A stretch of DNA of 64,000 bases. Origin: Rhea pennata. Its lineage: Eukaryota > Chordata > Aves > Rheiformes > Rheidae. Numbering within the stretch: the stretch's first letter is position 1; each line of letters starts with the position of its first letter. Below are positions 13,922-26,658 of the stretch, in pieces. The stretch is taken from the NCBI RefSeq assembly GCF_028389875.1, contig NC_084663.1, positions 207,545,876-207,609,875 of the forward strand. Reading direction: 5' to 3'. A model generated the notes under the pieces. The model was not told the origin of the DNA. It worked only from the letters and a program-made list of their open reading frames with translations, and ran no database searches. The translations under genes were made by a program, and so were the position numbers.

Positions 13922-14151
13922 TGTTGCCGTCGCAACAATACCCAGAGTTAGGGTGAGGTCAGGAGCCCGCAACCCCGCCCGCCCCTGGGCCACACCACAC
14001 TGACTCCCTAGGGAGGATGCGGCAAATGGCGTTTATTGCGTCGTTACAATTCCTTATATACGCGCTCGCACTGTCTTTTCCTGTCTTAGCCCTGCCTCGT
14101 CGGGACGTCACATCCCGTGATCTTCCGCAGCGCCCCGTGTCGCCTACCACA
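13922..14151 (-). mobile_element. Solo LTR of an alpharetrovirus-like endogenous retrovirus
   Basis: This is a GC-rich, CpG-rich 230 bp island in AT-rich DNA. Read on the - strand it begins TGTGG and ends GGCAACA, so it has the canonical TG...CA termini. It contains a TATA box (TATATAAG, 14,060-14,053) about 90 bp from the U3 start. The poly(A) signal AATAAA (14,037-14,032) follows only about 15 bp downstream of the TATA box. Directly after it comes CGCCATTTG, which resembles the very short R region of avian sarcoma/leukosis viruses. A CRE-like TGACGTCC lies in U3. Six identical bases flank both ends and no internal viral sequence is present, so this is a solo LTR left by recombination between two LTRs. 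The family-level assignment rests on the R/poly(A) layout and the duplication size. At 230 bp it is short for the group, so a distinct avian LTR family is possible. Confidence 0.82.
14032..14060 (-). promoter_or_regulatory. LTR core: TATA box and poly(A) signal
   Basis: On the - strand TATATAAGGA (14,060-14,051) is followed by GCAATAAACGCC, with AATAAA at 14,037-14,032. The compact arrangement of TATA box, short spacer and poly(A) signal matches the U3/R junction of avian alpharetroviral LTRs. Present-day activity cannot be judged from sequence. Confidence 0.7.
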
Positions 14152-14157
14152 AACTGG
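14152..14157. repeat. Right target-site duplication of the solo LTR (AACTGG)
   Basis: This is an exact copy of the six bases at 13,916-13,921 and immediately follows the LTR end. Confidence 0.8.
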
Positions 14158-17100
14158 AAGCTGGATCTCTTCTGACTGAATCTCTGATGAAGTCCTACTT
14201 CCAGTGGAAAATGTAGTGTTACCAAATCAAGATAAATTTACACCCATTCTATGCACTATAAATACCTGCAAAAGGTATGAATGGGAGAAGAGGATCTGGC
14301 CTCATCAAACATGAAAGCTCAGCAGCTGTAATATAGTGCAAGAGTTCTGGTGGCTAGGGTTGTGCTGTGCTCGCAACACCAGCCCTTCAAACCTAGCTTT
14401 CAAAATGTTAAGAACTGGAGCTGCCTTTGCCGTTTTGTGTTTCAAACCTGTCTCTCCTCCAGGGAGTGATCCTGTTTCCCAGACCCAGGCTCCTCCCCTT
14501 CTTTCCAGCTTCGCCAGGGTCGAAGAGGAGCTCTGTCCACACATGGATGGAGCAGGGGCCTTGGCTTGTTCTCCAGAATAGAACTGAATCCTTGATGGTT
14601 TATATTTTCACAGCAGAGCTTCCCATGGAAAGTGCAGTTTAGTTGAAATCAAAGTGTTTGTAGAAATAAATCTTGTTGATTTTGACGAAATCACCAAACA
14701 GCAAAAAATAAATGGCTTATTATATTTTTCCTTTGTTTTGATATTTTGATCAACACCTTTTGATTACTTTTATATCCTGAAAGTATTATTTTTCCTTATG
14801 TTTATAATACACACATTCAAAGTAGTATTTCATAGCCTTATATATTTTAATGATTCAGGAATTAATGATTCCAGACATTTTATTTTAAGGAAATAAAATT
14901 TTTAGAAACAATTTTGAACTCAAAAATGCAAAGCATCAGAATTTGTTGCAGAACAGAATCCTTTTTCCCATCTGCTTTGATCGGGATTCACATCAAGAAC
15001 ATTTTGTTTAACCTTTGTTGCTGTGATAAATTGTCTCCAGCTGGCCTTCAGAGTGACAAAAGTAGCTGATAAATACAGGCAAGATGAAGAAATAATTATA
15101 TAAAGTCAGAAAATTATTCCAGCAAAGTTTCTAATCCCCAAAGCCACAGGATTTTCTCCCTTTCCTAGCCCAGCATTCTGGAAGAGTTCCCAAATGAATT
15201 GAAGTGTTAGCCAATCTCCTTAGTAAAGCAGCAACAAACTCTGCCTGAAACATGATTCATCTTCTAAAGATTGTTATGATGAAGTTCTTATGTTCTAGTG
15301 AAGACCTTTGTTTCCTCTGGCATTGCAAGATCTCTTTGACAATATTCTGATATATTCAACCAGAAAACTAAGCAAAAACAGAGGTGAAACACTATAAAAT
15401 ATTTAACTAAAACCAAATCAAATCCAATCCAACTCTGTGAGACAGAACCAACAACAGGAACTTGTATGTTGTTACCTTTCCTTATACTGATAAACACAAA
15501 GTTTGAGCAGAGAAGCAGAGAACTATGGTCTTCTTTAGGAGGTTTTCTTCTTTAGCAGTGTCTGTTGTTCTGTTTTCGTAATAATCAGCCAAACATGAGC
15601 AACACTTTTCTCTGGGTCCCAAAACATGAATGCAAAACATACAGATCTGGATGGCAAATAGCTACTTCTTGCAAAATATGACAGACAAATTCTTATTTTT
15701 AGACTGTGGATAAGGTCTAAGTTTATGAATCTGTCTACTAGTTGCTTGTCAGGTCATTCTGAAGGTCTTTTTTTTTTTTTTTTTTTTTTTTTTGAAAAGG
15801 CAAAATGTTCACACCTTAAACAATAAACCTTTTCACTCAAGCATATTACCTAAAAATTAATTAATTCATGAACCACCACAGCATCATAATTAAGTAGGAA
15901 TTGTTCCCTTATCTTACAGCTGGGCCAGCTGGAGAAATGATAGGCAAGATTTGGAGGGCACACAGGAAAAGAACCACGAGATGTGGTGTTTAACCACTGT
16001 GCTGTTTCCTTGATTTGGCCATTGAGCAATGGTTAACAAGTAGAAAAAGATGTGATTCTTACAGGGTGAGGTTCTGCTGATGCCATTTGTATTCAGTCCC
16101 TTATACTATTTGTTATCCCGTTCTAAAAGTAGTAGATCAGGCTGTCTGATCAGTAAAACACTATTCTTGCAGAGTGAGCTAGAAATCTAGGAAGAGCTGC
16201 AAACTTCTGTCATTTTAAGTCGATCTCTGAATTATATGTACCTGTAGTGTAGATAAAAAAAGCTTGACACACTTTGCAGCTATTTTTTTGAGACATGTTT
16301 TATGCTACTAATATGGAACAATTAATATGTTTACTTTTAAAATTTTTTGAGGGGCTTTCTTGATAGTGTTATGTTTAATGTTTTGATTTTGTTCAGCTCT
16401 GACTGAGCAAGATATGAAATGCATCAAATAAAACTTATTAGCTTGTAGATCTTGGACCCAAAATATAGGAACCAATCAAGGAGAACTACTTTTAAAGGTC
16501 AACAAGAAAGGAGCTAACTGGGTCTCTCATAAAGGCCACTGGTAAGTTAATCTTTAGAAATGAGACAGAGATCTGCTCAAAATGCATGAAGCTGGCTGAT
16601 ACCAGAAGATAAGATTTTAGCTGCACTTTGTCCTTCTTAGGGGGAAGATTAAGGACTAAGTGATAGAATCATGTGATGGAAAATGGTAACACAAGCACCC
16701 TGAGTGAACAATAAGATCACCAAATAGCTAACAACAAAACCACTGATAAGACTTCTCTTGTTCTTTCTCTGTGTGGCACTTCCCTGTACCTCTTCTCTTT
16801 GAATTGTGGTTGCAGGTCATGCAAGCACAGCTGCAAGTCCTATTAACGTATCAAAACCAGCACATCCTCAGGCTTTAAAGAATAGAAGCTCAATTGCTTT
16901 TTATTTCTTCACTAAATATCAGTAGGCTAAGTTTGTACCAGCAGGTTTTGAGTAGCATCTCTCCACTTCACTCTAACATGGTTGTACCTGTTATCAGGTA
17001 CTGCTTGTCTTCCAGAAGCTGGTTAGCCACACAAAGCCAAAATGTGCTTTCCAGCTGATTCAGCAGAAATATGAGTGCATGCTCATGCATGATCCACATA

Positions 17101-20100
17101 CACAGGAAATCAGAGCTTCAAGTGTGACCTACTGATGATTGATAAAGTTAAAACCCGTGTTTTTTTTTTAAATAGTGATAGTTATTCAGGGCTTTAGTAG
17201 AACAAGTGGAACAATCAAATACTGTTGCAAAATTTCTAGCACAGCTTGTAAGATATATACTATCTGACCAAGAGCAGTGCACTGCATACCAGCATCATTC
17301 AAGAGGAAGTGGCTGTAGTTTGGTGCTCTCAGAATGGTGAATCAAGAATTAATCATCCTTTTGAAGTCACAAGACATTGTGCAATGATTTGAATACTTCA
17401 GCTGTTTTTTGAATCCTGGCTGCTAGCTAGCTCTCTACTTCTGCCTATTCCAAAGTCATTTGACTCTGGAGTAAAATTTGATGTTGTTAGCTTCATTGAT
17501 AGTAAATACAGGTTTGGAAGAATGCACACATTATTATTTTTTCTTATTTTTTGAACAAAAACTTCAAAGCTGTCTGAAAAAGAAACACTAACCTATTTAT
17601 TACATTCACTCTCTGGTTGCAATTACCCTGCCTCTTTTTCCAGCTTGTTACAAAACCCTAATTTTTCAGAATGACGTTAATGAACCTCTGCTCTTAATTT
17701 CCTGTTCAAAGCTTACCCCTTGCTCCTTTCCTCAGTCTCTATTATTACACTGCAATGATCATCAGTGTGTATGAAGGCAGTTGTCCGGTTCCAAGAAATT
17801 TTTGATGTGTAGCTAGGTTCATGTATATGCATGAAGCATTGGTGAATGAGTAAATTTCATTACCTTTTATGTTAGCACAGTAAGAAAACAGCTGAATGCT
17901 GTTTAAAGAACAAATAAGAAACAGTTCAGGAACATCTATTAATATTAGTGAACAGGGGTGACTAGTACAGATGCCACTAATGAACCCAACTTGGCTTTTT
18001 GGCTCTCACCCTAAATGCTACCGATTATCTCTGAGAGATACAGGGAACGGGCTGGACTGTCAGCTGGATAACTATGCTTTTGATACGATAATTTACATCT
18101 TCTGAGAAGATTTTGGTTCTCAAGAAATATGATGAGATCACATTCTCCTAGCATTTCTCCCTGTGGAGGACCACCTACAAGAGTACCTCTACAATTACTT
18201 GATTTATACTCTTACAGCTCCCATGACAAATTGAAATAATAAAGTACTTTCCAGCTTCACAGATGGGGAACTTGGATGCTGAACACTTACACGTGAGTTG
18301 GCCAAGGTCACATGTAAAGTCTGTGACTTGGCCACAAACTCAAGCTTCTTCCACTATCCACTTCCCCCACCTGTCCAAATTAAGTGACTTCACTACAAAA
18401 TTATGCTTCCACAGGTTCCCATGGCCCAAATGAGAGCAGAATTTGATTCTACACATATAGATTATTTTATTTAGCTACATATAAACAAATGGAAATAATC
18501 CAGTGTAAATAACTGCAAGGACTGTTAGTGGTGCAGACCACCTACAACTCTTACTGAGCTTCAGGTGCTGCCATGCACCCAAATATCTGGTAGGAGAATC
18601 AGATCTCTGGTTGAAAAGACATTTCAGATTCAAGGATCCTACTCACTTGTGCAAGGCAGTGTGACAGCAGGGCAGCAGAGTAGACGCTGAGACCCTACTG
18701 ATGAAGTTGCCATGGAAGCAGCATGCTGCCAAGGCATATCTCCACCCTGTTTGTAGCTCTCACTACTGTGAATGAAAATTGCATAAGCACTTCAAAGGAG
18801 GAAGAGATCTCCTGAGGTTTTCTCTCCAACTTGTTTTCCAAAATCTAAATGACTGTCTCATTGTTTCATTATGGCATGTTTTAGCTGAAAACTAGATCAT
18901 TTCATCTGTTTATTCTTTAGCAAAATGTGTTCATATTCATTTCTGGAAATTAAATCTGTTGAAATATATCTAAGTTGAAAACAGCCTTTGCCAGTCCAAA
19001 GTATGCTAGGACCAGCAGTTACTGCATGTTGTTAGCACCTCAGAAGTCAGCAAGACCTGTAACTGGCAGTTTGACTCCAATACTGCAAGACAAAGATCCA
19101 CTAACAAGCAGGAAATTGAGGTCTTCCTGCCTGTTTCAGCAAAGTCCATGATGGCATAACCACACTGCTCTCTGACTCTTCCCAAAATAAGATGGAGGCA
19201 TATTAGCAGGACTGCAACAGCAAATTTCACATCTAATCATTCGCAGAGGGTATGTAATACCCACATTTAATTCCTCTGTCTTGTCTTTCACATTTGCTTT
19301 TGAGCAATACAACTGTAAAATGTTTGTGGATCTGTGTTTTATATTCTTTCTAGTGAACGGAAAAAGCATATGAGAACCCAGATGGAGAGAGTTTTGGTCT
19401 GTCAGATCCGCACAATTTTAAGAATACACTCTAAGAGATCATATTCTTATATATATAGAGGAGAGTTTCACCTCCTGAGCATGTAACAGAACTAAACTTA
19501 CGTATAGGTACATATCAATAAATACACATGAATTAATACTACAGCTATAACATATTTGCTAGAGTCCTTTATAAGGTATTAAAATCTCCACTGGTAGATA
19601 AAACCAAGTATTTGGACGTATTCAGTGGGACTAAGGATAATCACAACCTTCTCCACTGTTCTTCTTCCTTCCAATATCCTTTACCTAACAAGCACTGACT
19701 TATTTTTCCCTGTGAATAAAACAACACTCTACAAAAACAAACATTCACTATTAGGCTTCATGTCAGAGGAAGGGAAATCATTACAAAGAAATAACAATTC
19801 GGGGAAGAGGTTAATTACCTGATTTCATATACTACTAGAAAGAGTTCAGATGCTACAGTAAAAATAGCACAGATTCCTCTTATTTGTATGTTTTATTTCT
19901 AAATTCATATTTCATCAAATATCCTGCCAAGATTCAGTCTGAGCAGAAAACCTTTTGGCAAGGTTATATGAAATAAATTGCGAGAGTCTTAAAATTAATA
20001 TCGTTTTGGAATTATTATTTTTTGCACGTACCAAAAGAAAAAGAAAAAGGCTTTCAGAATTAGTCCTTACAGCGAGATCTTTTACTCCGTGCTAATGAAC

Positions 20101-20142
20101 GATTGCGAGCCCCTGTGCTTTCACCCACATCCAGAGCAAATG
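14158..20142. other. Intergenic sequence with one poly(T) run
   Basis: No gene is supported. A run of 26 T lies at 15,768-15,793. The stretch at about 14,330-14,590 is richer in GC and open in several frames, but I see no domain or splice structure in it. Confidence 0.6.
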
Positions 20143-20162
20143 TTAACTTAATGTTAAGTTAA
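20143..20162. repeat. Perfect 8 bp inverted repeat with 4 bp loop
   Basis: TTAACTTA and TAAGTTAA are exact reverse complements separated by ATGT. The palindrome sits in a CpG-containing patch (about 20,040-20,560) that stands out from its AT-rich surroundings. It could be a binding site for a dimeric or homeodomain-type factor, or it could be chance. Confidence 0.6.
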
Positions 20163-23100
20163 AAGACGCGGTCCGGCCTAGCTGCTGAGTAACTATAGCT
20201 GCTTCTTGCGGGCCAAGAGCACCGAAGGAGTAGGTGTTACAGGATGAATTGCTGCTTAGTCCCTTTCATCGGCAGCTCTCTCCACAGCCAGAGGACTGTA
20301 TTTTAAACCCCACGTGCTCCACTTCGCCTGAGACCTTTGAACAGCACTTGGCACCGCAATCGTGCTTTAGCGTTGCGTGTGCCAGGTTTTTCTCTTGACG
20401 CAGGGAACAACAGGACAACATGGACTGATTCCTGTTAACTCCAGGTGGGACATCTCGGCCAGAGCCCACAAGCCGTCGGGAACCCTCAGCTCACATAAAC
20501 ATCAGCTGTGCTTCCCAAGGGCTGCTCAGCGATTCGGCTGTCCGGAAAACTCAGGAATTCAGCTATCAAGGATCACTTCAGCATTTTAGTTTGTACAACA
20601 CAGTTTTTTATGAGGAAAAAAATGCATAGCATTGTTATTGGTTGCTTTAGGACAGAACATACGTGTCACAGGCACTCACTTGAGAAGGAGGATTATGTTG
20701 AACGTTAAATACATGGAAACCTGCTTGGGTTCCTATCTGTCTCTAAGCTTTAAGCTAAGCCAAAAGGCTGATGAGCAGAACGTTTTGTGTGCGCTTAGAC
20801 TGTGAGTCATGATTTGTGTTTGTGGAAAATGGACCTACAACCACGCTACCTTCTTCCAGATGTCTATGGCTAGCCCTCCGCCTCATGTAATCTTCCTCTA
20901 CACTTTCAGCCGTAGTTTCACCTGATATCCCAGGTTGTGGTCTACTGCACTACACACGTGTATTGTACATGTTCCCCCTGCTAGCTCAGCTGAGATGGTA
21001 ATGTTTTAACCTCAGCAAGATCTGTCAGAGCAGTAAATTACATCTTTGTCCTTTTGTTCCCAGCCTATATTTTTTCCCAAATGTCTTATTAGGCAATGAG
21101 GTATCCAGAGACATCAGTTTGCCTGAAGTCTCCAGATTCTGTCATGATATTAGTGATCAGTCTTCCAACTTCTTTGAGGGTTATATCTAACAGCGGAAAT
21201 TGCTGGCCTTTTTGTTCCTTTTTTTTTTTTTCCTTTATGAAATTTCCTGTTTTCCTTAATCTGATGCCTTATGAAAACACTCAGCTCTTGACTCTAACTT
21301 TCCCCTCAAGTGAGGTAGTAGATTTTGTATACAGACAAGTTAAGCAGGAGGCTCAACCGAGCCACCACCCTCATACCTCAAGCATAAGCTGATAGCCAGG
21401 AAAAATTACAGGTGACCAGTAATATAAGGAGATAATCCAGCATTCATAATGCACTTTGTTTCTGTATGTTCTGATTTTTCTTTTATACTTGCTTGAAAAC
21501 AAAACTCGGAACAAAACCAGTGTCTGGGAAATAAGTAAAGTGGAAATATTGAATTTAAAATCATCCCAGGGAACACATATTAAATATATTGTGAAATTAG
21601 ATAAAAGAAAGCCCTTAGTTTGTAATATGCTTTATTTTTTTAGAGTTCTTGCTCAATCAGAGATTTTCAGCTGTCTAGCAAATCTCCTGTTCTTTTCCTC
21701 CCAAAATGAAGGTAGGTGCTGAGGTAACCATTTTACATGGATTTGAGCTTTTAATGCTAATGATTAACAAATCTGTCCTAGCAGAAGGTGCATGGTAGCT
21801 ATTGCAAAAGCAATCTTGGCTGCTTGAATCTTCTAGTATTTCACACACACATCATATTTTCAAGTTAATTTCAAGCTTGCCGTAGGATTTGACAATGTCA
21901 CTTACACAGCAAAAGGAGGTTCTTCGCTGCAAGGTTCTGTCAGCACTCAGCATTTCTCCCTTGGGCAGGGCAGCAATAGCCCAGAAGAGGAGAGAGGCGA
22001 AGTAGGAGAGGTTATGAAGGAGGCAGAGAAACACACAGGAGAGAAAGAATGAGCATAAAAAGCAACGAATGGGCACTTCACACTGGTAAAGAGAAGGGTA
22101 AACTTCCAGCTTCTATCATGGCAAAGTAAAGAAGAGATCCAAGCACTTGACATATGCCTGGCATTTCTTTGGGCAGAAGTGTCACTTATTTTTGTGAGAT
22201 GAAGCACACAGCAGCATTCAAATCACTTCAGCTATAAATGAGCTTCTTTTGAGAGTCTGCTTTGTTTTTCCTGCAAATGGGGAGAGAATTTTCTTGCAGT
22301 GGAAAGGTTGCCACAGGGCTGGGGCGATCTGAGCATAGTTTGCAGAACTGCTGCAGATTCACTTTTGCCAATTCTGCTGATTGCAGCACAAGTCTCCTGG
22401 CTGGGGTTTCTTTCTTCCTCTTTCAGCTGCATCCCATGCAAATTTAACCTTTCTCAAACATGCAAAGCTGCTAGCACTCGCTGCCATGCAGAAAGCCACG
22501 CTGATTGAACCCTACAAGAGAAACCAAAAAAAAAAAAAAAAAAAAAAAAAAAGCAGCACACAGCAGATAATCCTGCAGGGCTGTTACTATACTATACACT
22601 GGAAAATGGGGACATTTTTGCTGACCACGTAACTCTTGCTCATTTCTGACAACTGCAGGCCACTGTATGTCAGCTGAACCTTTAGTTACCAAAACCAAGC
22701 ATGACCATACCTCTCCTGAGAGCTGTGCTTCAGAAGCAAGCTGGACATGTCACTACCCAGAAAACCGAGAGAACTGTGTAAACAGCCAAGGTGTATGTCA
22801 AGGCACACGTTGTCTCCCGGTAGCCTGGCAACACGGCTGTGCACAGTGTGCTGAGAAGTGTCAAGCTCCTGATTTAAAAGCAAGATTAGATAGTCGTAGT
22901 AAGATCATGGCAGTAGAGAGGAAAGCAGCCTTTGACTGCCACAGGGCAGAGCAACATCATGGACAACCTAGCACTTGGGCCAGTAAGAGATGTGGTGGTA
23001 GGGGGTGTACGTATGTAGGTCCATGTCCCCTGGGCAGGCTGTGCCTGCTCTGAGGCTGCAGATTGCCATAACCCTTCAGGCTGCAGGTCTCCAGAGCTCT

Positions 23101-26100
23101 GGTACACTTTTGCTGTATACAAAACACTATCTTGCTGGTACCTCCTTGAACTGGTGTTGATGCTGTCTGTATAAGTCTTATGGAGCGTTTACCAGGTCAC
23201 AGGAGACAAAGATTTTCTGTCTTGGTCAATCTGAGTAGTCTTAATTTGATTCCAAATTATCCCAAATAACATCAAAATGTGAAGGTGCTTCTTTGAAAGG
23301 CACTCAGCACCGCTTAAAGGAACTTGTTTAGGGAGTTTTTGCTTTTCTCCTTCTTTGGGCTGGCTTTTTCAGCAATATTGTGGACTGCCTGGTAAGTCCC
23401 AGGAAGCTGAACTGTGATTCTCATGCACAGGGCAGGGTTCAAAACCAGAAAAGACATCCACTTCATTTAAATAAGGCTTGGTTTCATCAATACTCAAAGC
23501 AAAAATCCCTGTGCTTCACAAAATAGTGGTTCAGGAATGGACACTGTTTACCACAGTACAAGTGTGTGCAAAAATTACTACGATCTTGGAATTATCATAC
23601 TAAAGTCATGATCATTTTTGGTAACTATGAGTCAACTGATATTTGATGCAAGCCTGCAGATGTTCTCTCCAGCATGACCCCAGATTTCTATGAAGACAAT
23701 TATTTTGGGACTGCATGAGTGCATTCTCCATTTTACACTTCTCATTCAAAGCCACTGTGTCCTGTGAGGCAGTGATGAGAGAAGGTGAATATATGCTGTC
23801 TCTGAAATAGATGGGCTGGACACTGTCCCTGATCATAGCTTCATGCACATATTTACACTAATGCAAAATGGAGATTAGATATAAATATTCTGGGGTATAG
23901 CTCAAAGCTTCAGGTCTTGTTTGCCTTCTCCCCCTCAACACTGCTGTCTTAGAAACTACGGCTACTGTAGCTAAACATAATCTCCCCTGGAACGGCATCA
24001 CTGTGCATATCTCCAGGGCTGGAGACATGGGGCTTCTGCTGCATTATGCCAGGCAAAGTCTGTGTGGAAGGTAGATCAGCACAGGAATGTCATCACTATG
24101 GAAATGTGGATTTTCAGTCTCACAAAAGCCTTACTTTGGCTTTTGTAAGCTTGCATGAGGTTATTTAATAAACTGCACTGTTACAGCTTTCAGACCATTT
24201 TTAGTTTTTTATATTAATATTATATTGCTTGTGTTAATATTAATATATTGCTTTATATTAATATAGCTTGTGTTGCAACAGTACCTGGGAGCTATAGGGC
24301 TCCACTGGGGTAGGTCCTGCACAAATATAAAATAAAGAGACTGCCCCTAACTCCTCGTGCTCTATCCCTCTTTTATTATCCATGTGCCAGATAAGAAAAT
24401 ACCTAGAGAAAACAGACTGGGAGTGCAAACAAAGACATAGTGAAAAACTAACCCCCAACTTCTTGCCTAAAGTGGTGTGAAGCAGTCTTAAGGTTAATGC
24501 AAGCCAGCCCTGTGGCTCTGTAATATGTCTGGTATTGCTTTCAATAAAGTAAAAATTGCTTGCAAGAGGGAACAAGCAGAGGAGAATCAAAGTGGAAATG
24601 AGAAGGGGAAAACTGAGAACAGCAAGACAAAAGAAAAAAAAAACAGATGGAAGGGAGAGAAAAAAAGGAGTTGTTGGTTTAAAATTTTTAAGGCCAGATA
24701 TCACTGTGGCATGTGACTCTCTACCTATTGGCAGAAAATTACTTGTATAAAACATAACTTTTGCCTCTGTTTATGAAAAGGCAAATGCAAATAAGGCAGA
24801 GGAGGTCTGGTTCAGCTTGGGTAGTACATCTGGTTTGGGGTGATTAAGACATCTGTTGTAGCATAGATATGCAAAGGATAGCATCACGTCCCCCTGCTCT
24901 GGATGTGGTACCACTTATACCTGCATGAACTGGCATGCCTTCGGCGTGAGCTGGAAATGAGTCTCGAATTTGCTCCATGACTGCCCTGCCAAACTATTAA
25001 CACTGCTGATTTTAACAGATAGGCTTCGTGCTTTGGTGCTGTATTTCATGTTTATGACGACTTAAGTTATAGCAGAACACATTCGTCTCCTGTTAATCAT
25101 CTCATATCAGTCCAATACAGGTGCTTAAATTCATTGTATCACAAGACAATTTGCTCTTCAGTCTCTTTAAACAAATAAAATAATCAGACTATTGAATAAC
25201 AGAATCAAAAAGCCTAGTGATGGGCCATATATTACTATGTTTTCCTTAGGTTCCCCACGTGGGAAATATTAGAAGCAGAAAGAAAGAGTATCCTTCAAAA
25301 GGCAATTCAAAGTAGGAGTATAAATTAGACTCCTTAAAGTACTCTTATTTTATATACATATCTCCTTATTATTCTTGCAGAACTGTGGGGCAGGAGGTGT
25401 GCCCCCCAAGTCACTGAGCTCAGTCTGGACCATGACAAACACCACATCACACGATTAAAATGTTTTAGGTTCTTTCCCTTGCTTGGGATAGGAAGCTTTT
25501 TCTAATTTCCAAACTGAATTTTGACCTGGCCAGTATGTGCCCATCCGCTCTGCCAGCAGTAATTTGGGTTTCAGATTACACACATGCCTTCCTCTCTGGT
25601 GTCATCTCCAGCTGATTCATTTACAGCCAGCAACGATATGCATGCATTTCACAATAGCCTGGATATAAGAAGTGAATGACAGAGTTGATAATAAAGTTCT
25701 TTATTTCCTTTAAAACGAGACAACCAAAATGCACTTGCAAAACATGTGATTTGGGCCGAAATCTGATTACATCTATATTTCAAATGAGTTGAGAAACAAC
25801 TTCAGATAAAAGCTTTTAAACTTCATATACAAGGCAGTGAAAGATGAGTCCAAGACAGAGTTCATTTTTTTAATTTAATTTAATTTAATTTAAACTTAGT
25901 TTAGTTTAGTTTAGTTTGGTTTAGTTTTTTGGCCTTGGTATCAAAGGAGTGAAAAGCAAGCAGAGACTAAAGCCACTGATAAACAGGAAGGCAATTATAG
26001 AAAGTTTTTGGAAGATGGTATTACCATTCTTCCTGACAACCTTCAGGTCTGATGGAAAAATGAAACATTAGGGCTTCGCAGGATTTCAGGAAAAATGTTA

Positions 26101-26512
26101 CAAACTGACAAACTCTTGACATAATTTAAAATGTATCGTTTGTATAACTCACAAGGCAACTTGGAGGAACAAGCAAAGAAATAAAAGTAAAAAATGAAAA
26201 AAATACAGAAAGCATCTAGTGTTTGTTTTCAAAATTCAGGGTGGAAAAGCAATAACGAATCTCTGGTGCAGCCACATGGTTCTTCAGTACACAGAAAATT
26301 TAACTGGTATTTGGCTTGAGATCACATCACAGTTCAATACGCATACTCACTCAGTGTGTTTTAAAACAAGGTAAGAGTTCAGCTGAGAAACAGGCAATAA
26401 TATTAGAAAGAATGCTGCATGCCCAGCAATGTCATAATTGCAAATGCTCTTCGTTTTCCATTCGTTCTCAGATCGGGAAGTACAGTGCCACGAGCCTCTT
26501 GCAGTCTGGAGG
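20163..26512. other. Intergenic sequence with microsatellites
   Basis: No gene is supported. A run of 27 A lies at 22,526-22,552, and an AT-only stretch repeating TTAATAT units is at about 24,211-24,262. The open frames at 22,667-23,053 (+) and 24,258-24,755 (-) are long for the region but have no recognisable domain. The second one comes from a polypyrimidine-rich strand. Confidence 0.55.
25867..25926. repeat. Pentanucleotide microsatellite, TTTAA changing to TTTAG
   Basis: About five TTTAA units (25,867-25,893) run directly into about six TTTAG-type units (25,894-25,926). One unit in the second half has mutated to TTTGG. Confidence 0.9.
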
Positions 26513-26658
26513 CAGCAATACATAGCAATAAAATGCGAAGTGCTGGCATTTGACTGGGAGTTTACTGTGCTTATTCCTAATTCAGCAGCAATACATAGCA
26601 ATAAAATGCAAAGTGCTGGCATTTGACTGGGAGTTTACCTTGCTTATTCCTAATTCAG
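26513..26658. repeat. Tandem duplication of a 73 bp unit
   Basis: The units 26,513-26,585 and 26,586-26,658 are head-to-tail copies that differ at only about three positions (ATGCG/ATGCA and TTACTGTG/TTACCTTG). The near identity suggests a recent duplication. The unit begins with CAGCAATACATAGC and ends with CTAATTCAG. I see no function in it. Confidence 0.95.

Noticed and set aside
22667..23053. 128-codon + strand frame with many Cys
   Set aside because: The Cys spacing fits no finger or knuckle family I know, and both strands are open in part of it. I treat it as chance.
24258..24755. 165-codon - strand frame with hydrophobic stretches
   Set aside because: The strand is rich in T and C, which yields Leu/Phe/Ser text and apparent membrane segments. 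No recognisable domain or conservation signal is visible.
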